Origin: Siphonodentalium dalli
Lineage: Eukaryota > Mollusca > Scaphopoda > Gadilida > Siphonodentaliidae
DNA length: 64,000 bases
Assembly (NCBI GenBank): GCA_032622095.1
Contig: CP136069.1
Coordinates: 166,708,394-166,772,393, forward strand
Direction: 5' to 3'
The position numbers were made by a program, and so were the translations under genes. Within the stretch, counting starts at the first letter, position 1, and every line of letters starts with the position of its first letter. Shown piece by piece: positions 53,580-64,000 of this stretch. The notes beneath the pieces were generated by a model, which worked only from the letters and a program-made list of their open reading frames with translations, was not told the DNA's origin and did not search any database.

Positions 53580-54199
53580 ATAAGGGAATCGCGCGAAATT
53601 GATTGGTATGTCGATATTATGGTTTATTGACATTTCTGTGTTCAGTTGGAACGTTCTGGTGTGACCTCCACCCATGCCTCGAAATTTGGTGACGTGGATA
53701 GAAAAGTCGCCATATATCGGCCAATTTTCGAGATATCGAGCTAATTTTTGCGTCATTGTGTTCGTATGCGATGCCCCTTTATTATTTAGCAGGGTTCTGG
53801 TAAGGTATTGTGGCGATATTTTACTATGTAGGCCAATATGTATGTTGTTCAGTACATACTTTTCGAATATCTCTGGCCTCTATCGACATAATACGGCAAG
53901 TAGGTAATCATTTAGAAGTACTAGAAATTCCCCATCGGATGACACCAAAAACGTGACGATTGGTTGAAGGAATTTAAATCCACAGTGCATCTTCTGTAAA
54001 CTTGATAAGAATGAAGTGGCCACACTTTCTACATTTGTCAACCGATTCACAAAATTCACTCATAATGGCCCTCAGTACATATTATAGATACTTCACAACA
54101 ATTTTGGTTCAAATCGGAGACAATAAAAAAATGACAAATTTTGACCCCTTCCCTAGTGCGGACAAATTTCATTGGATCTTGGTCAAAATTTCACCATTT

Positions 54200-56301
54200 C
54201 ATCTTCTCTCTATGGACAACACACTCATATAAACCAAATCCAGTTTATATGCGTCGTCTAGGAGGAGATAGAGTCATAAGCACTTTCTCCTCAATTGATG
54301 TATGAATACAATTTTCGATGGTCTGTAACTTGGACATTTCTCAACCGATTTACAAAATTCTTTCAGGAGGATCATTAGTACGTCCTATAGATACACGACA
54401 GTAAAAATAGTTGAAATCATCGCAAAAAAAATTTGCGAAAATTTTGCCCCCACCTAAACCCCAAAAATATAAGTTCGTCCCTGTTCAAAACTTGTTTTCG
54501 TATCAAGTTGCTAATGATTAACTGCATAGAAGCTCTCAAATTTGGATATCCTGCATGCCATAGCCAGACACAGGATATGAAATAAATCGAGTTTGGCTAA
54601 CCATGGGCGACAACTCTGTGGCGAAAGCGCGGACATAAATTGTAATGCATTCACCCAATAGGGCATACTGAGTTGTACATATGGTCCAAATTTGGAGTCT
54701 CTGCTGCTCATATGTTTCGAGATACAGCAAACCCATTTGTTCACAAAAGGGGAGATAACTCTGAAAATCAAGCGCGGACAATATCCTATATAGTCTATTG
54801 ACCTAGAATTATTATAGGTCTATATACGTACGAAATTCCAGATCTCTATATATTGTACTTCCAGAGATATAAGAGTTACAAAATTGCTAAGAATAATAAT
54901 AATAATAATAATATTGGAAAAAAATAATAAATTGAATAACAATATACTTCCATATTAAAATATGGAAGTATAATAAGGGAATCGCGCGAAATTGATTGGT
55001 ATGTCGATATTATGGTTTATTGACATTTCTGTGTTCAGTTGGAACGTTCTGGTGTGACCTCCACCCATGCCTCGAAATTTGGTGACGTGGATAGAAAAGT
55101 CGCCATATATCGGCCAATTTTCGAGATATCGAGCTAATTTTTGCGTCATTGTGTTCGTATGCGATGCCCCTTTATTATTTAGCAGGGTTCTGGTAAGGTA
55201 TTGTGGCGATATTTTACTATGTAGGCCAATATGTATGTTGTTCAGTACATACTTTTCGAATATCTCTGGCCTCTATCGACATAATACGGCAAGTAGGTAA
55301 TCATTTAGAAGTACTAGAAATTCCCCATCGGATGACACCAAAAACGTGACGATTGGTTGAAGGAATTTAAATCCACAGTGCATCTTCTGTAAACTTGATA
55401 AGAATGAAGTGGCCACACTTTCTACATTTGTCAACCGATTCACAAAATTCACTCATAATGGCCCTCAGTACATATTATAGATACTTCACAACAATTTTGG
55501 TTCAAATCGGAGACAATAAAAAAATGACAAATTTTGACCCCTTCCCTAGTGCGGACAAATTTCATTGGATCTTGGTCAAAATTTCACCATTTCATCTTCT
55601 CTCTATGGACAACACACTCACATAAACCAAATCCAGTTTATATGCGTCGTCTAGGAGGAGATAGAGTCATAAGCACTTTCTCCTCAATTGATGTATGAAT
55701 ACAATTTTCGATGGTCTGTAACTTGGACATTTCTCAACCGATTTACAAAATTCTTTCAGGAGGATCATTAGTACGTCCTATAGATACACGACAGTAAAAA
55801 TAGTTGAAATCATCGCAAAAAAAATTTGCGAAAATTTTGCCCCCACCTAAACCCCAAAAATATAAGTTCGTCCCTGTTCAAAACTTGTTTTCGTATCAAG
55901 TTGCTAATGATTAACTGCATAGAAGCTCTCAAATTTGGATATCCTGCATGCCATAGCCAGACACAGGATATGAAATAAATCGAGTTTGGCTAACCATGGG
56001 CGACAACTCTGTGGCGAAAGCGCGGACATAAATTGTAATGCATTCACCCAATAGGGCATACTGAGTTGTACATATGGTCCAAATTTGGAGTCTCTGCTGC
56101 TCATATTTTTCGAGATACAGCAAACCCATTTGTTCACAAAAGGGGAGATAACTCTGAAAATCAAGCGCGGACAATATCCTATATAGTCTATTGACCTAGA
56201 ATTATTATAGGTCTATATACGTACGAAATTCCAGATCTCTATATATTGTACTTCCAGAGATATAAGAGTTACAAAATTGCTAAGAATAATAATAATAATA
56301 A
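54200..56301 (+). repeat. Satellite array 2, subtype C1, right part
   Basis: C1 markers return (CGCAAAAAAAATTTGCG near 54420, AAGTTCGTCCC, AACTTGTTTTCG, GAGTTTGGCTAACC, seven AAT triplets at about 54892). One unit (54943 onward) is cut in its (AAT)n at 56284-56301, directly before CTAG. A single-unit change CATATGTTTCGAG lies near 54710. C1 therefore borders the C2 core on both sides. Confidence 0.92.
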
Positions 56302-56332
56302 CTAGAATTTTTAAACTTCCTATTGGAAGTTT
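56302..56332 (-). mobile_element. CTAG plus hairpin terminus, flank 3
   Basis: CTAG at 56302-56305 is followed after 7 nt by AAACTTCC (56313-56320), loop TATT, GGAAGTTT (56325-56332), then GATACTTCCATA. Flanks 1 and 2 have the same GATACTTCCATA after their hairpin, but their arms are AAAATTCTG/CAGAATTTT. The position and pairing are kept while the stem sequence is different. The minus-strand reading (hairpin, 7 nt, CTAG, T) resembles a Helitron 3' end. Confidence 0.5.
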
Positions 56333-56822
56333 GATACTTCCATAAAATTATCCTATATATTCCAATCCAAATCCCCTCTCAATCATTAACTTTCCCATAA
56401 CCCAAATCTTAATCATAACCATACCTATAGGCAACCCGTACCATGTCCCAATACTAAATGTTTCTATAAGCATAACCATGCTCTAGCCGTAACCATAACC
56501 ACAATAATTATCACTATATTTATAACTTTAAAAAGTCATGGAATATAAGTAGTGGCTCACCTTTTCGATCGTAATTTTGTTTATCTCGATTAATCCGTTC
56601 CACAACTATTGAAGTATTTATTTAGTTACAACCTTATATTATGATACATGAACATCATAAACACATCAGTTCGCAAAAATAAAAAATTAAGAATGAGGCT
56701 ACTTTTGAAATTATATTTCTCGTAAAAAGTGACCCCTAGTAGACCCTTTGGTATCATCTAGATGGTCTCATGTAATTTTTGTAGAAGACAGACACAGGCA
56801 GACAGACAGAAATTCGCAAATA
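56333..56822 (+). other. Flank 3, left part
   Basis: From about 56345 to 56515 it is C-rich with CATAACC words, as in flank 1. The rest is unassigned AT-rich DNA, with a short (CAGA)n-like tract at about 56786-56812. No gene recognised. Confidence 0.5.
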
Positions 56823-56996
56823 TACAGTAATGCCCTATGTAATCGACCCCTTAAACACAGCAGAATTATGGGTAACTTTTCGGGATTCAGGAGAGCTTTC
56901 GGATGAATGTCAGCAGGCTATATTTCCCACTCAATCCTGAAATATTACCCATAATTCTGCTATGTTTAAGGAGTCGATTACTTAGGGCATACTGTA
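56823..56996. mobile_element. Tc1/mariner-like MITE (about 170 bp)
   Basis: Left arm from 56823 (TACAGTAATGCCCTATGTAA) and right arm ending at 56996 (reverse complement TACAGTATGCCCTAAGTAA) match over about 52 bp with a few mismatches and one indel, and more weakly to about 70 bp. Termini CAGT...ACTG bounded by TA on both sides fit a Tc1/mariner-type element with a TA target duplication. There is no room for a transposase, so it would be a non-autonomous MITE. The family is inferred from the termini only. Confidence 0.7.
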
Positions 56997-58170
56997 GATA
57001 TAGATGTAAGCATGTTATTAAATTATTCATGAATTCCAAATTAAATCACACGACGTCAGATGCACCTATCCCATGACACTCCACGTGACAATTCACCGTG
57101 TGTTCCAATTTTAGTTTGTCATGATCCAACCGGTTGGGCACCAATAGCAGGTCAGACCGACAAACAAATGAACACACACACAGTTCGGTTTTATTAGTAT
57201 ACATACCCACATGTGTACAATATATATATTTAATAAAGAACATGCACGGGTTCCACATGCACGCATGTGTCTATCTCTTGTGCCTATATTCCAAATTAAA
57301 GACTTGAGATGTTAAAAATTATAACTGCTATGGGATGGTATATTCTCGTGAAATATACGGATAGTTATAGTCTGTCCACAATGAAGTGCGAAGTTTTAAA
57401 TCAATGCCGATCTGTAGTTTGCCAAGTGTTAAGTCTTGGTTTATCAGTTTATCGGGTCAGTGATTTCAACGGCCAGTACTATAAGTGACGGTTATATCTA
57501 CGTGCAGCGGATATATTTATTTATGAAATAATTATGCGCGAATGGCAATCACTCACACAACTGATAACATATGTCTTGATTACGTCTTATTATAAAATTA
57601 GTAACATGCTAAAAACGAGCCCAAATCACCAGAATGGGACAAAGGCGAATATGTTTTATTTGAAGTTCTATCATGCTCGGGAACGCTCTAGAAAGATCAC
57701 TGAAATGTCACTATATATGTGTATCAGGAATCAAGCATTAAATATAATTCAGAAACATATCAATATAGCATAACAGGTAATGCTGTCAAGACACGTTATG
57801 TCATTACAAACGTTTATACCGATTGTACTGACTGTCCAACCGATTGTACTGACTGTCCAAGATCGCGAACTTTTCCACAGCTTGTGCGAATTTTGTATAC
57901 ATTTTGGGTTCAAAGCGACTTAATCGAACAGGTGCGTAACACACTGTGCCATCAGAAGTAGGCCAGTCATGCAGCCAATTCTATTTTAAAGAGCGCGGAT
58001 TTGGGAAAGCTGCATTGTGTGAGAACGTAACATGATTCGCGTACATCTATATGCATTTCGGTATGTTGCTTTCCCGAGTAATGGTGCCTTTTCTGTGCAC
58101 ATAAATAGCACCAAACTGAACATACGCCTTCTCATCAGCAAAATGATAAATAGCCGATGTGTTGATACGG
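56997..58170 (+). other. Unassigned flank 3 sequence
   Basis: Single-copy looking, AT-rich, with a short CA tract at about 57173-57182 and a TA tract at about 57221-57230. Open frames at 57046-57258 (minus), 57534-57773 and 57719-57961 (plus) have no recognisable features. No gene is called. Confidence 0.4.
57818..57859 (+). repeat. 21-bp tandem duplication
   Basis: Two exact copies of a 21-bp word starting ACCGATTGTACTGACTG, at 57818-57838 and 57839-57859. Confidence 0.95.
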
Positions 58171-58172
58171 TA

Positions 58173-58684
58173 GTATACCCAGGGGGGGGGGGGGTCGGAA
58201 AAAATTTCAGGCACGTATGGCATTTTTTCCCTTTCGATCATTTTTTGTACCCACCAGCCCCCTTCGCCAAATTTGTTTCCGTTTTCGGCAGTTTTTTTCG
58301 ACCATTTTTTGACACCCACCCCCCTTTTAACACTAAAACAGAGATTTGTGGGGGGGAATTCACTGTAAACAGCTGTATATGAATTTCTGTGCATACTATT
58401 TATCATGGATGTTAACATGGACATGTAAATAGGAATGAGTCATTTTGAGGTCATTCGGCCAAAAAAACATGGCTGCCAGCGGCCATGTTGGATTTAAAAA
58501 TTTGCAACAAAATACAACACGATAACTGCCTGCAGTCAGTTTACAGTTTACAGTTGCCAAAACACTAAAAACAAGCAGGAATTTTTTTTTTTAGTTGCGG
58601 AAAAAATTGCTTGTTGGTGGCTTTGACCACCCACCCACCCCGGCATACGTGCCGGATTTTTTTTTCACCCCCCCCCGGTATACC
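58173..58684. mobile_element. Inverted-repeat element with poly-G/poly-C ends (about 0.5 kb)
   Basis: The left end reads GTATACCC, a G13 run (58182-58194), an A-rich stretch, then GGCACGTATGG (58210-58220). The right end is the inverse: GGCATACGTGCC (58642-58653), a T run, a C run, then GGTATACC (58677-58684). The arms are about 45 bp and imperfect. The interior holds a hairpin AACATGGC...GCCATGTT (about 58468-58492) and inverted ACTGTAAAC/GTTTACAGT words. It looks like a non-autonomous DNA element; I do not know the family. Open frames of 116 (plus) and 125 (minus) codons at its left end overlap each other and are shaped by homopolymers. Confidence 0.55.
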
Positions 58685-59727
58685 ATAAACAAATATAGCA
58701 TGTCGAGCTTGTAAAATAGACGGATATTCTTGGGAATATACGGATATGAATGCGCGTATTTTACCATTTAATATGTTATTGCAAGTCTTCACAGTCATGC
58801 ATAAGTTCATAATACCAAGTTAACAATCGTTATTCACACAAAAACATACTTATATATGTTCAATGTAATTATGCTACATTGAACGACCACCCATTTCGGA
58901 ACAGCGAAATAGCGTATGGTATGATGACATTAAACTCTCTTTGCTCGCTTGCCTATATCGGGAGGTTCCCAACAGTTTAAGGTGTTTTATTTTAACAAAT
59001 AGATTGTCATGAAATGGTAGCATTCTGGAAATGATATATACATGGCAGCTTATACCTACACATTTCATATGCAATTCGCTTAATTTTGGTGTGATTCATA
59101 TTCTTGAATACACGCAGGTGGTGAATTAGTCGGCGCTTTAAGGCATTTATTGTATATTTTCCGAGTAGCGAACGAATGTACGACGTCGACGTTGTCGCCT
59201 ATTCGTAAGTTATAAGACTTTACATTACGTCTCGTACAATTAATGCGAAATATGCAATCGGCGGTCTTAACAGTCGGACAATAAGGTCATATATTTTCAC
59301 TCGTGACACATACAGATGATAAAGAGACAGTTTTTATATGGTCAGATCTGAATTCAACAAAAGTATGCACTATGTCAGATGGTAAACCAATACCAAACCG
59401 CAAAGTGTCACGTTCCGAAATTATGATATCAAAATTAGCGACTAAGGGGTGGCAAGGTTGGGGCGTCGGACGGGATACGCTGACTCCCATTCATTCAATT
59501 TGAATATATCATATATTAAAATGGTTTACGGGCGCGTGAACGGATAGAAAATAGTTTCAATTAAATTGAGAACTGCAAGCGAAAGTCCGCGCATAAGACG
59601 GATTGTGCTTTATGAAAAGGTGGTCCATGCTGAGAAGTGTTATAACAATATACGACGGACACCACAGTTCTGTTAATTCTCAAATGTCAAAGTCGAGAAT
59701 TATTTTTATAAAAAATGGGGGTTTAAA
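58685..59727 (+). other. Unassigned flank 3 sequence
   Basis: No repeat or RNA recognised. Two overlapping frames of 66 (plus, 59303-59503) and 67 (minus, 59287-59490) codons are seen; neither has a recognisable domain and they cannot both be real. Treated as non-coding. Confidence 0.4.
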
Positions 59728-59789
59728 AAAAAGTGAAAACAAAACGAACTACTATTCTAAAACTAATGAATTTTGAGCGTTTTGGACTC
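59728..59789 (+). repeat. Conserved pre-array block, copy 2
   Basis: Matches 1540-1602: AAAAAGTGAAAACAAAACGAA at the left and GCGTTTTGGACTC at the right, with a diverged middle. Both copies lie roughly 50-200 bp upstream of the first unit of an array. Confidence 0.55.
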
Positions 59790-59970
59790 AAAATATGTCA
59801 ATTTTAAGCCGCACCGTGATAAAACCGCAGAATCACGGCCGACTTACAAGACAGACAGCCGACATAGAGTGATTACCCATTAGCCAATATAACAATTAAC
59901 GCAGTGCGCCGAACAGGAATGGATGTTGAATATATAGCCAGTGGTCATTGGTGTAATATTTGACATTGGC
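59790..59970 (+). other. Junction sequence before array 3
   Basis: Unassigned DNA between the conserved pre-array block and the first D unit. The junction with the D unit is at about 59971, where ATTTCCTGGTTTGGTC begins. Later D units have GACCCCTGTCAAA in front of this point instead. Confidence 0.5.
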
Positions 59971-62900
59971 ATTTCCTGGTTTGGTCTTCTGTCTATGTTT
60001 AAGACGCTCACATAGACCAAATCCAGTTGTTGCGCTTCGTCTAGGAGAAGATCTGGGCACAAGCACTTTCTACACATGGACTTTATTAGTACATTTTTCG
60101 ATGTATTATAACTTGGTCATTTCTCAACCGATTTACAAAATTCTTTCACGAGTAGCATCAGTACGTCGTATAGATACCCGACAGTAAAAATGGTTGGAAT
60201 CGGTGACAAGAAAAAAATTGACAAATTTTGCACCCCTCCCCAGGTCAACAAATTGTTTTCGGACCTTGGTGAAAATTTCCCCGATTCTTACCCTTTCGTT
60301 AATTAACACGATTACGAGAACCGAATTCAGCTGTTTGGCTTCGTATAAAAGAAGATCTGGGCACAAACTTTTTCCATTTTTTTTGTTTAAGGGCCATAAC
60401 TCTGGAAATCAAGTTGGGACACAAACCTAAATGTTTCGATTCCATGTAACTTGGCAAGGTGCATATACCTACCAAATTCCAATGTTCTACCTTTTAAACT
60501 GTCTGAGATATAAGAGTTACAAAATATATTAAGAACTATAAATAATGAAAAAGAAAAAATAAAAATATGAATAACAATATACTTCCATATTAAAATATGG
60601 AAGTATAATAAGGGAATCGCGCGGAATTGATTGGAATGTCGATAGTATAATTTATTGACATTTCTGTGTTCAGTTTGAACGTTCTGGTGTGACCCCCACC
60701 CATGCATCGAAATTTGGTGACGCGGATAGAATAGTCGTCATATATCTGCCAATTTTCGAGATATCGAGCTAATTTTTGCGTCATTGTGTTCGTACTTGAT
60801 TCCCCTTTAAAAGTTAGCGGGGTTCTAGTGAGGTATTGTGGCGACATTCTACTATGTAGGCCAATATGTATGTTGTTAAGTATATACTTTTCGAATATCT
60901 CTGGCCTCCATCGACATAATGCGGCAAGTTGGTAGTCGTTTAGAAGTACTCGAAATTCCCCATCGAATGACACCAAACACGTGACGATCGGTTGAAGGAA
61001 TTTAAATTGATAGTGCATTTTCTGTAAACTTGAACAAAAGGAAGGGGCCACAATTTCTACATTTTTCAACCGATTCATAAAATTCACTCATAACGACACT
61101 CAGTACATTTCATAGATACTTCACAACCATTTTTGTTCAAATTGGAGACAAAAAAAAATTCACAAATTTTGCCCCTCCCCTAGCCCGGAAATATTTGAGC
61201 GGACCCCTGTCAAAATTTCCTGGTTTGGTCTTCTGTCTATGTTTAAGACGCTCACATAGACCAAATCCAGTTGTTGCGCTTCGTCTAGGAGAAGATCTGG
61301 GCACAAGCACTTTCTACACATGGACTTTATTAGTACATTTTTCGATGTATTATAACTTGGTCATTTCTCAACCGATTTACAAAATTCTTTCACGAGTAGC
61401 ATCAGTACGTCGTATAGATACCCGACAGTAAAAATGGTTGGAATCGGTGACAAGAAAAAAATTGACAAATTTTGCACCCCTCCCCAGGTCAACAAATTGT
61501 TTTCGGACCTTGGTGAAAATTTCCCCGATTCTTACCCTTTCGTTAATTAACACGATTACGAGAACCGAATTCAGCTGTTTGGCTTCGTATAAAAGAAGAT
61601 CTGGGCACAAACTTTTTCCATTTTTTTTGTTTAAGGGCCATAACTCTGGAAATCAAGTTGGGACACAAACCTAAATGTTTCGATTCCATGTAACACGGCA
61701 AGGTGCATATACCTACCAAATTCCAATGTTCTACCTTTTAAACTGTCTGAGATATAAGAGTTACAAAATATATTAAGAACTATAAATAATGAAAAATAAA
61801 AATAAAAATATGAATAACAATATACTTCCATATTAAAATATGGAAGTATAATAAGGGAATCGCGCGGAATTGATTGGAATGTCGATAGTATAATTTATTG
61901 ACATTTCTGTGTTCAGTTTGAACGTTCTGGTGTGACCCCCACCCATGCATCGAAATTTGGTGACGCGGATAGAATAGTCGTCATATATCTGCCAATTTTC
62001 GAGATATCGAGCTAATTTTTGCGTCATTGTGTTCGTACTTGATTCCCCTTTAAAAGTTAGCGGGGTTCTAGTGAGGTATTGTGGCGACATTCTACTATGT
62101 AGGCCAATATGTATGTTGTTAAGTATATACTTTTCGAATATCTCTGGCCTCCATCGACATAATGCGGCAAGTTGGTAGTCGTTTAGAAGTACTCGAAATT
62201 CCCCATCGAATGACACCAAACACGTGACGATCGGTTGAAGGAATTTAAATTGATAGTGCATTTTCTGTAAACTTGAACAAAAGGAAGGGGCCACAATTTC
62301 TACATTTTTCAACCGATTCATAAAATTCACTCATAACGACACTCAGTACATTTCATAGATACTTCACAACCATTTTTGTTCAAATTGGAGACAAAAAAAA
62401 ATTCACAAATTTTGCCCCTCCCCTAGCCCGGAAATATTTGAGCGGACCCCTGTCAAAATTTCCTGGTTTGGTCTTCTGTCTATGTTTAAGACGCTCACAT
62501 AGACCAAATCCAGTTGTTGCGCTTCGTCTAGGAGAAGATCTGGGCACAAGCACTTTCTACACATGGACTTTATTAGTACATTTTTCGATGTATTATAACT
62601 TGGTCATTTCTCAACCGATTTACAAAATTCTTTCACGAGTAGCATCAGTACGTCGTATAGATACCCGACAGTAAAAATGGTTGGAATCGGTGACAAGAAA
62701 AAAATTGACAAATTTTGCACCCCTCCCCAGGTCAACAAATTGTTTTCGGACCTTGGTGAAAATTTCCCCGATTCTTACCCTTTCGTTAATTAACACGATT
62801 ACGAGAACCGAATTCAGCTGTTTGGCTTCGTATAAAAGAAGATCTGGGCACAAACTTTTTCCATTTTTTTTGTTTAAGGGCCATAACTCTGGAAATCAAG

Positions 62901-63064
62901 TTGGGACACAAACCTAAATGTTTCGATTCCATGTAACTTGGCAAGGTGCAAATACCTACCAAATTCCAATGTTCTACCTTTTAAACTGTCTGAGATATAA
63001 GAGTTACAAAATATATTAAGAACTATAAATAATGAAAAAGAAAAAATAAAAATATGAATAACAA
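59971..63064 (+). repeat. Satellite array 3, subtype D (1243-bp units x 2.5)
   Basis: The ATTTCCTGGTTTGGTC landmark lies at 59971, 61215 and 62458 (spacings 1244 and 1243). D units share the overall module order and palindrome (60578, 61821) with A and C but are diverged, lack the long (AAT)n tract and have an A-rich stretch (about 60540-60570) in its place. They carry the classic GGGCCATAACTCTGG word (60391). A 165-codon minus-strand frame (60590-61087 and 61833-62330) is discussed under rejected items. Confidence 0.92.
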
Positions 63065-63159
63065 TATACTTCCATATTAAAATATGGAAGTATAATAATA
63101 TTGGAAAAAAATAATAAATTGAATAACAATATACTTCCATATTAAAATATGGAAGTATA
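63065..63159. repeat. Doubled palindrome at the D/C1 switch
   Basis: Palindromes at 63065-63094 and 63130-63159, 65 bp apart. The first belongs to a D unit by its left neighbourhood; the second leads into C1 sequence. Confidence 0.95.
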
Positions 63160-64000
63160 ATAAGGGAATTGCGCGAAATTGATTGGTATGTCGATATTAT
63201 GGTTTATTGACATTTCTGTGTTCAGTTGGAACGTTCTGGTGTGACCTCCACCCATGCCTCGAAATTTGGTGACGTGGATAGAAAAGTCGCCATATATCGG
63301 CCAATTTTCGAGATATCGAGCTAATTTTTGCGTCATTGTGTTCGTATGCGATGCCCCTTTATTATTTAGCAGGGTTCTGGTAAGGTATTGTGGCGATATT
63401 TTACTATGTAGGCCAATATGTATGTTGTTCAGTACATACTTTTCGAATATCTCTGGCCTCTATCGACATAATACGGCAAGTAGGTAATCATTTAGAAGTA
63501 CTAGAAATTCCCCATCGGATGACACCAAAAACGTGACGATTGGTTGAAGGAATTTAAATCCACAGTGCATCTTCTGTAAACTTGATAAGAATGAAGTGGC
63601 CACACTTTCTACATTTGTCAACCGATTCACAAAATTCACTCATAATGGCCCTCAGTACATATTATAGATACTTCACAACAATTTTGGTTCAAATCGGAGA
63701 CAATAAAAAAATGACAAATTTTGACCCCTTCCCTAGTGCGGACAAATTTCATTGGATCTTGGTCAAAATTTCACCATTTCATCTTCTCTCTATGGACAAC
63801 ACACTCACATAAACCAAATCCAGTTTATATGCGTCGTCTAGGAGGAGATAGAGTCATAAGCACTTTCTCCTCAATTGATGTATGAATACAATTTTCGATG
63901 GTCTGTAACTTGGACATTTCTCAACCGATTTACAAAATTCTTTCAGGAGGATCATTAGTACGTCCTATAGATACACGACAGTAAAAATAGTTGAAATCAT
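63160..64000 (+). repeat. Subtype C1 unit, cut by window end
   Basis: C1 markers (CAGTTGGAACG, TTAGCAGGGTT, GTAGGTAATCATTT, CATTTCATCTTC). It begins GGGAATTGCGCG where other C units have GGGAATCGCGCG. The array continues beyond the window. Confidence 0.9.

Larger units (their letters stand above)
36000..54200 (+). repeat. Satellite array 2, subtype C2 core (1387-bp units)
   Basis: Thirteen consecutive monomers of 1387 bp, three of them lengthened by 65 bp to 1452. C2 markers are CGCAATAAAAATTTGCG, AAGTCCGTCCC, GAGTTTTGCTAACC, AAAGTGCTAAG and only five AAT triplets. Two monomer classes alternate: an R class (TTAGCAGGGTT, GTAGGTAATCATTT, CATTTCATCTTC) and a G class (TTAGCGGGGTT, GTGGGTAATCGTTT, CATTTCTTCTTC). 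Confidence 0.92.

Noticed and set aside
10675-56301. CRISPR-like array, suggested by regular direct repeats.
   Set aside because: Repeat units are over 1.2 kb, abut directly with no short unique spacers, there are no cas genes, and the sequence is eukaryotic in character.
58032-58424. 116- and 125-codon frames on opposite strands.
   Set aside because: They overlap almost completely and their sequence is dictated by poly-G, poly-T and C-rich runs at the end of the inverted-repeat element.
59287-59503. Small gene on either strand with 66-67 codons.
   Set aside because: Both strands are open over the same interval, no domain, no splice or promoter context that I can support.
60590-61087. 165-codon minus-strand frame in D units (also 61833-62330), whose C-terminal 64 codons are open in A and C units.
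   Set aside because: The amino-acid differences among A, C and D in the shared part are mostly non-synonymous and non-conservative, the frame ends in the palindrome, and no domain is recognised. It is open because the DNA is repeated and AT-rich. A dN/dS test over many units would settle it.

Overview
This window is non-coding eukaryotic repeat DNA. It holds long tandem arrays of 1.2-2.0 kb satellite-like units separated by flank blocks of about 2-4 kb. I found no protein-coding gene I would defend. Open frames are short (most under 100 codons), recur only because the DNA repeats, overlap on both strands and resemble no family I recognise. The DNA looks AT-rich, with (AAT)n, (TA)n, poly-T and poly-G tracts, decayed tRNA-like copies and small inverted-repeat elements. 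Motifs of the type GGGCCATAACTC next to GCGGACA recur throughout. From memory these are abundant in bivalve mollusc genomes, so a mollusc is my best guess, held with moderate-to-low confidence.

Layout. (0) 1-1644: flank with one copy of a 355-bp degenerate repeat, a tandem duplication carrying two tRNA-like relics, and an AT-rich stretch. 1645-8414: 3.3 copies of a 2029-bp unit, ending in (AAT)n. (1) 8415-10674: flank block starting with CTAG and a hairpin. 10675-21104: 7.4 copies of a unit of about 1403 bp (subtypes A1a, then A1b), ending in (AAT)n. (2) 21105-23365: near-identical second copy of that flank. 23366-56301: 5.5 units of 1400 bp (A2), then about 18 units of 1387-1393 bp (C1, C2, C1), with a four-monomer higher-order repeat of 5613 bp inside, ending in (AAT)n. 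(3) 56302-59970: a third, diverged flank, again starting with CTAG and a hairpin, and carrying a Tc1/mariner-like MITE and another inverted-repeat element. 59971-63064: 2.5 copies of a 1243-bp unit (D), then C1-type units to the window end.

The window is therefore four head-to-tail modules of the form flank, tandem array, (AAT)n, with CTAG plus a hairpin opening the next flank. Inside every complete unit, near the (AAT)n tract, sits a 30-31 bp palindrome with TATACTTCC/GGAAGTATA outer arms. Its inner arms differ between families but still pair. Two of the family switches and all the 65-bp copy-number changes occur at this microsatellite/palindrome segment. On the minus strand the array-end signature (hairpin, 6-7 nt, CTAG, then T of an ATT microsatellite) resembles a Helitron 3' terminus. 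The best hypothesis is an array-carrying Helitron/HINE-like family, comparable in layout to the bivalve pearl-type elements (flank, core tandem repeats, microsatellite, flank) but with far longer core units. This is inference; no Rep/helicase gene is present in the window.
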